From positions 1-6,950 of the forward strand of contig JAOZOL010000129.1 in assembly GCA_029933295.1 (NCBI GenBank): a stretch of 6,950 nt of DNA. Reading direction: 5' to 3'. The notes below the pieces were generated by a model. The model was not told where the DNA came from and ran no database searches. It saw nothing but the letters and a program-made list of their open reading frames with translations. This DNA is from Desulfobacterales bacterium. GTDB lineage: Bacteria; Desulfobacterota; Desulfobacteria; Desulfobacterales; Desulfosalsimonadaceae. Position numbers and translations under genes: made by a program. Within the stretch, counting starts at the first letter, position 1. The number at the start of each line of letters is the position of its first letter. This document shows positions 6,851 through 6,950 of this stretch, in pieces.

Positions 6851-6950
6851 GAATTTTGCACGAGTCGGAGGCCCATATGCAAGGCATTTAACGGTGTAGC
6901 TATAGTGAACTATTGCAAGCCGTTAATAACGCAGCAGAGGGGAGCCTCCG
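6851..6950. repeat. Imperfect palindromic element, cut by window end
   Basis: Three nested inverted pairs share one centre: CGGAGGC (6866-6872) with GCCTCCG (6944-6950), TTAACGG (6888-6894) with CCGTTAA (6920-6926), and ATAGT (6902-6906) with ACTAT (6909-6913). Between them the arms match only partly. The outer arm probably starts further left, near GAATTTTGCACGAGT (6851-6865), whose partner would lie beyond the window. No T-run follows within view, so a simple terminator cannot be shown. It resembles the end of a dispersed palindromic or MITE-like repeat. No open frame of interest lies inside. Confidence 0.65.

Overview
The window holds five complete protein genes, all on the minus strand and tightly packed, so the natural reading direction is from right (about 6.7 kb) to left. 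Base composition is moderately AT-rich. The gene types point to a Gram-negative bacterium with an outer membrane: an MlaA-type outer-membrane lipid protein, an MlaC-type periplasmic lipid carrier, a 12-helix RND/MMPL exporter, a cytoplasmic Fe-S protein of the heterodisulfide-reductase/CCG family, and a CorC/HlyC-type membrane protein. The CCG-type Fe-S gene next to an mlaA-mlaC-RND set makes me favour a sulfate-reducing Desulfobacterota, possibly Desulfobacterales. That placement is inference from gene content, not from a marker gene.

Layout in transcription order. 6866-6950: a large imperfect hairpin, cut by the window edge, that looks like one end of a dispersed palindromic element. 6694-6865: a non-coding leader with only a weak promoter candidate. 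Then mlaA (5845-6687), mlaC (5259-5843, 1 base after mlaA), the RND exporter (2732-5251, 7 bases after mlaC, probable TTG start with its ribosome site overlapping the mlaC stop), a 48-base gap, the Fe-S/CCG protein (1319-2683), a 17-base gap, and the CorC/HlyC-like protein (60-1301). No internal terminator is visible, so all five may form one operon. The 1-59 tail is AT-rich and shows no clear terminator.

How they may work together: MlaA sits in the outer membrane, MlaC ferries a lipid across the periplasm, and the RND protein sits in the inner membrane. In the classical Mla pathway the inner-membrane partner is the ABC complex MlaFEDB. None of its genes is present here and an RND pump takes that position, as in the HpnM/HpnN pair of hopanoid-producing bacteria. 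The most striking detail is that MlaA and the RND protein both carry a DEFDEFDEF acidic/aromatic tract encoded by the same kind of 9-base tandem repeat. The two downstream genes have no obvious role in lipid transport.
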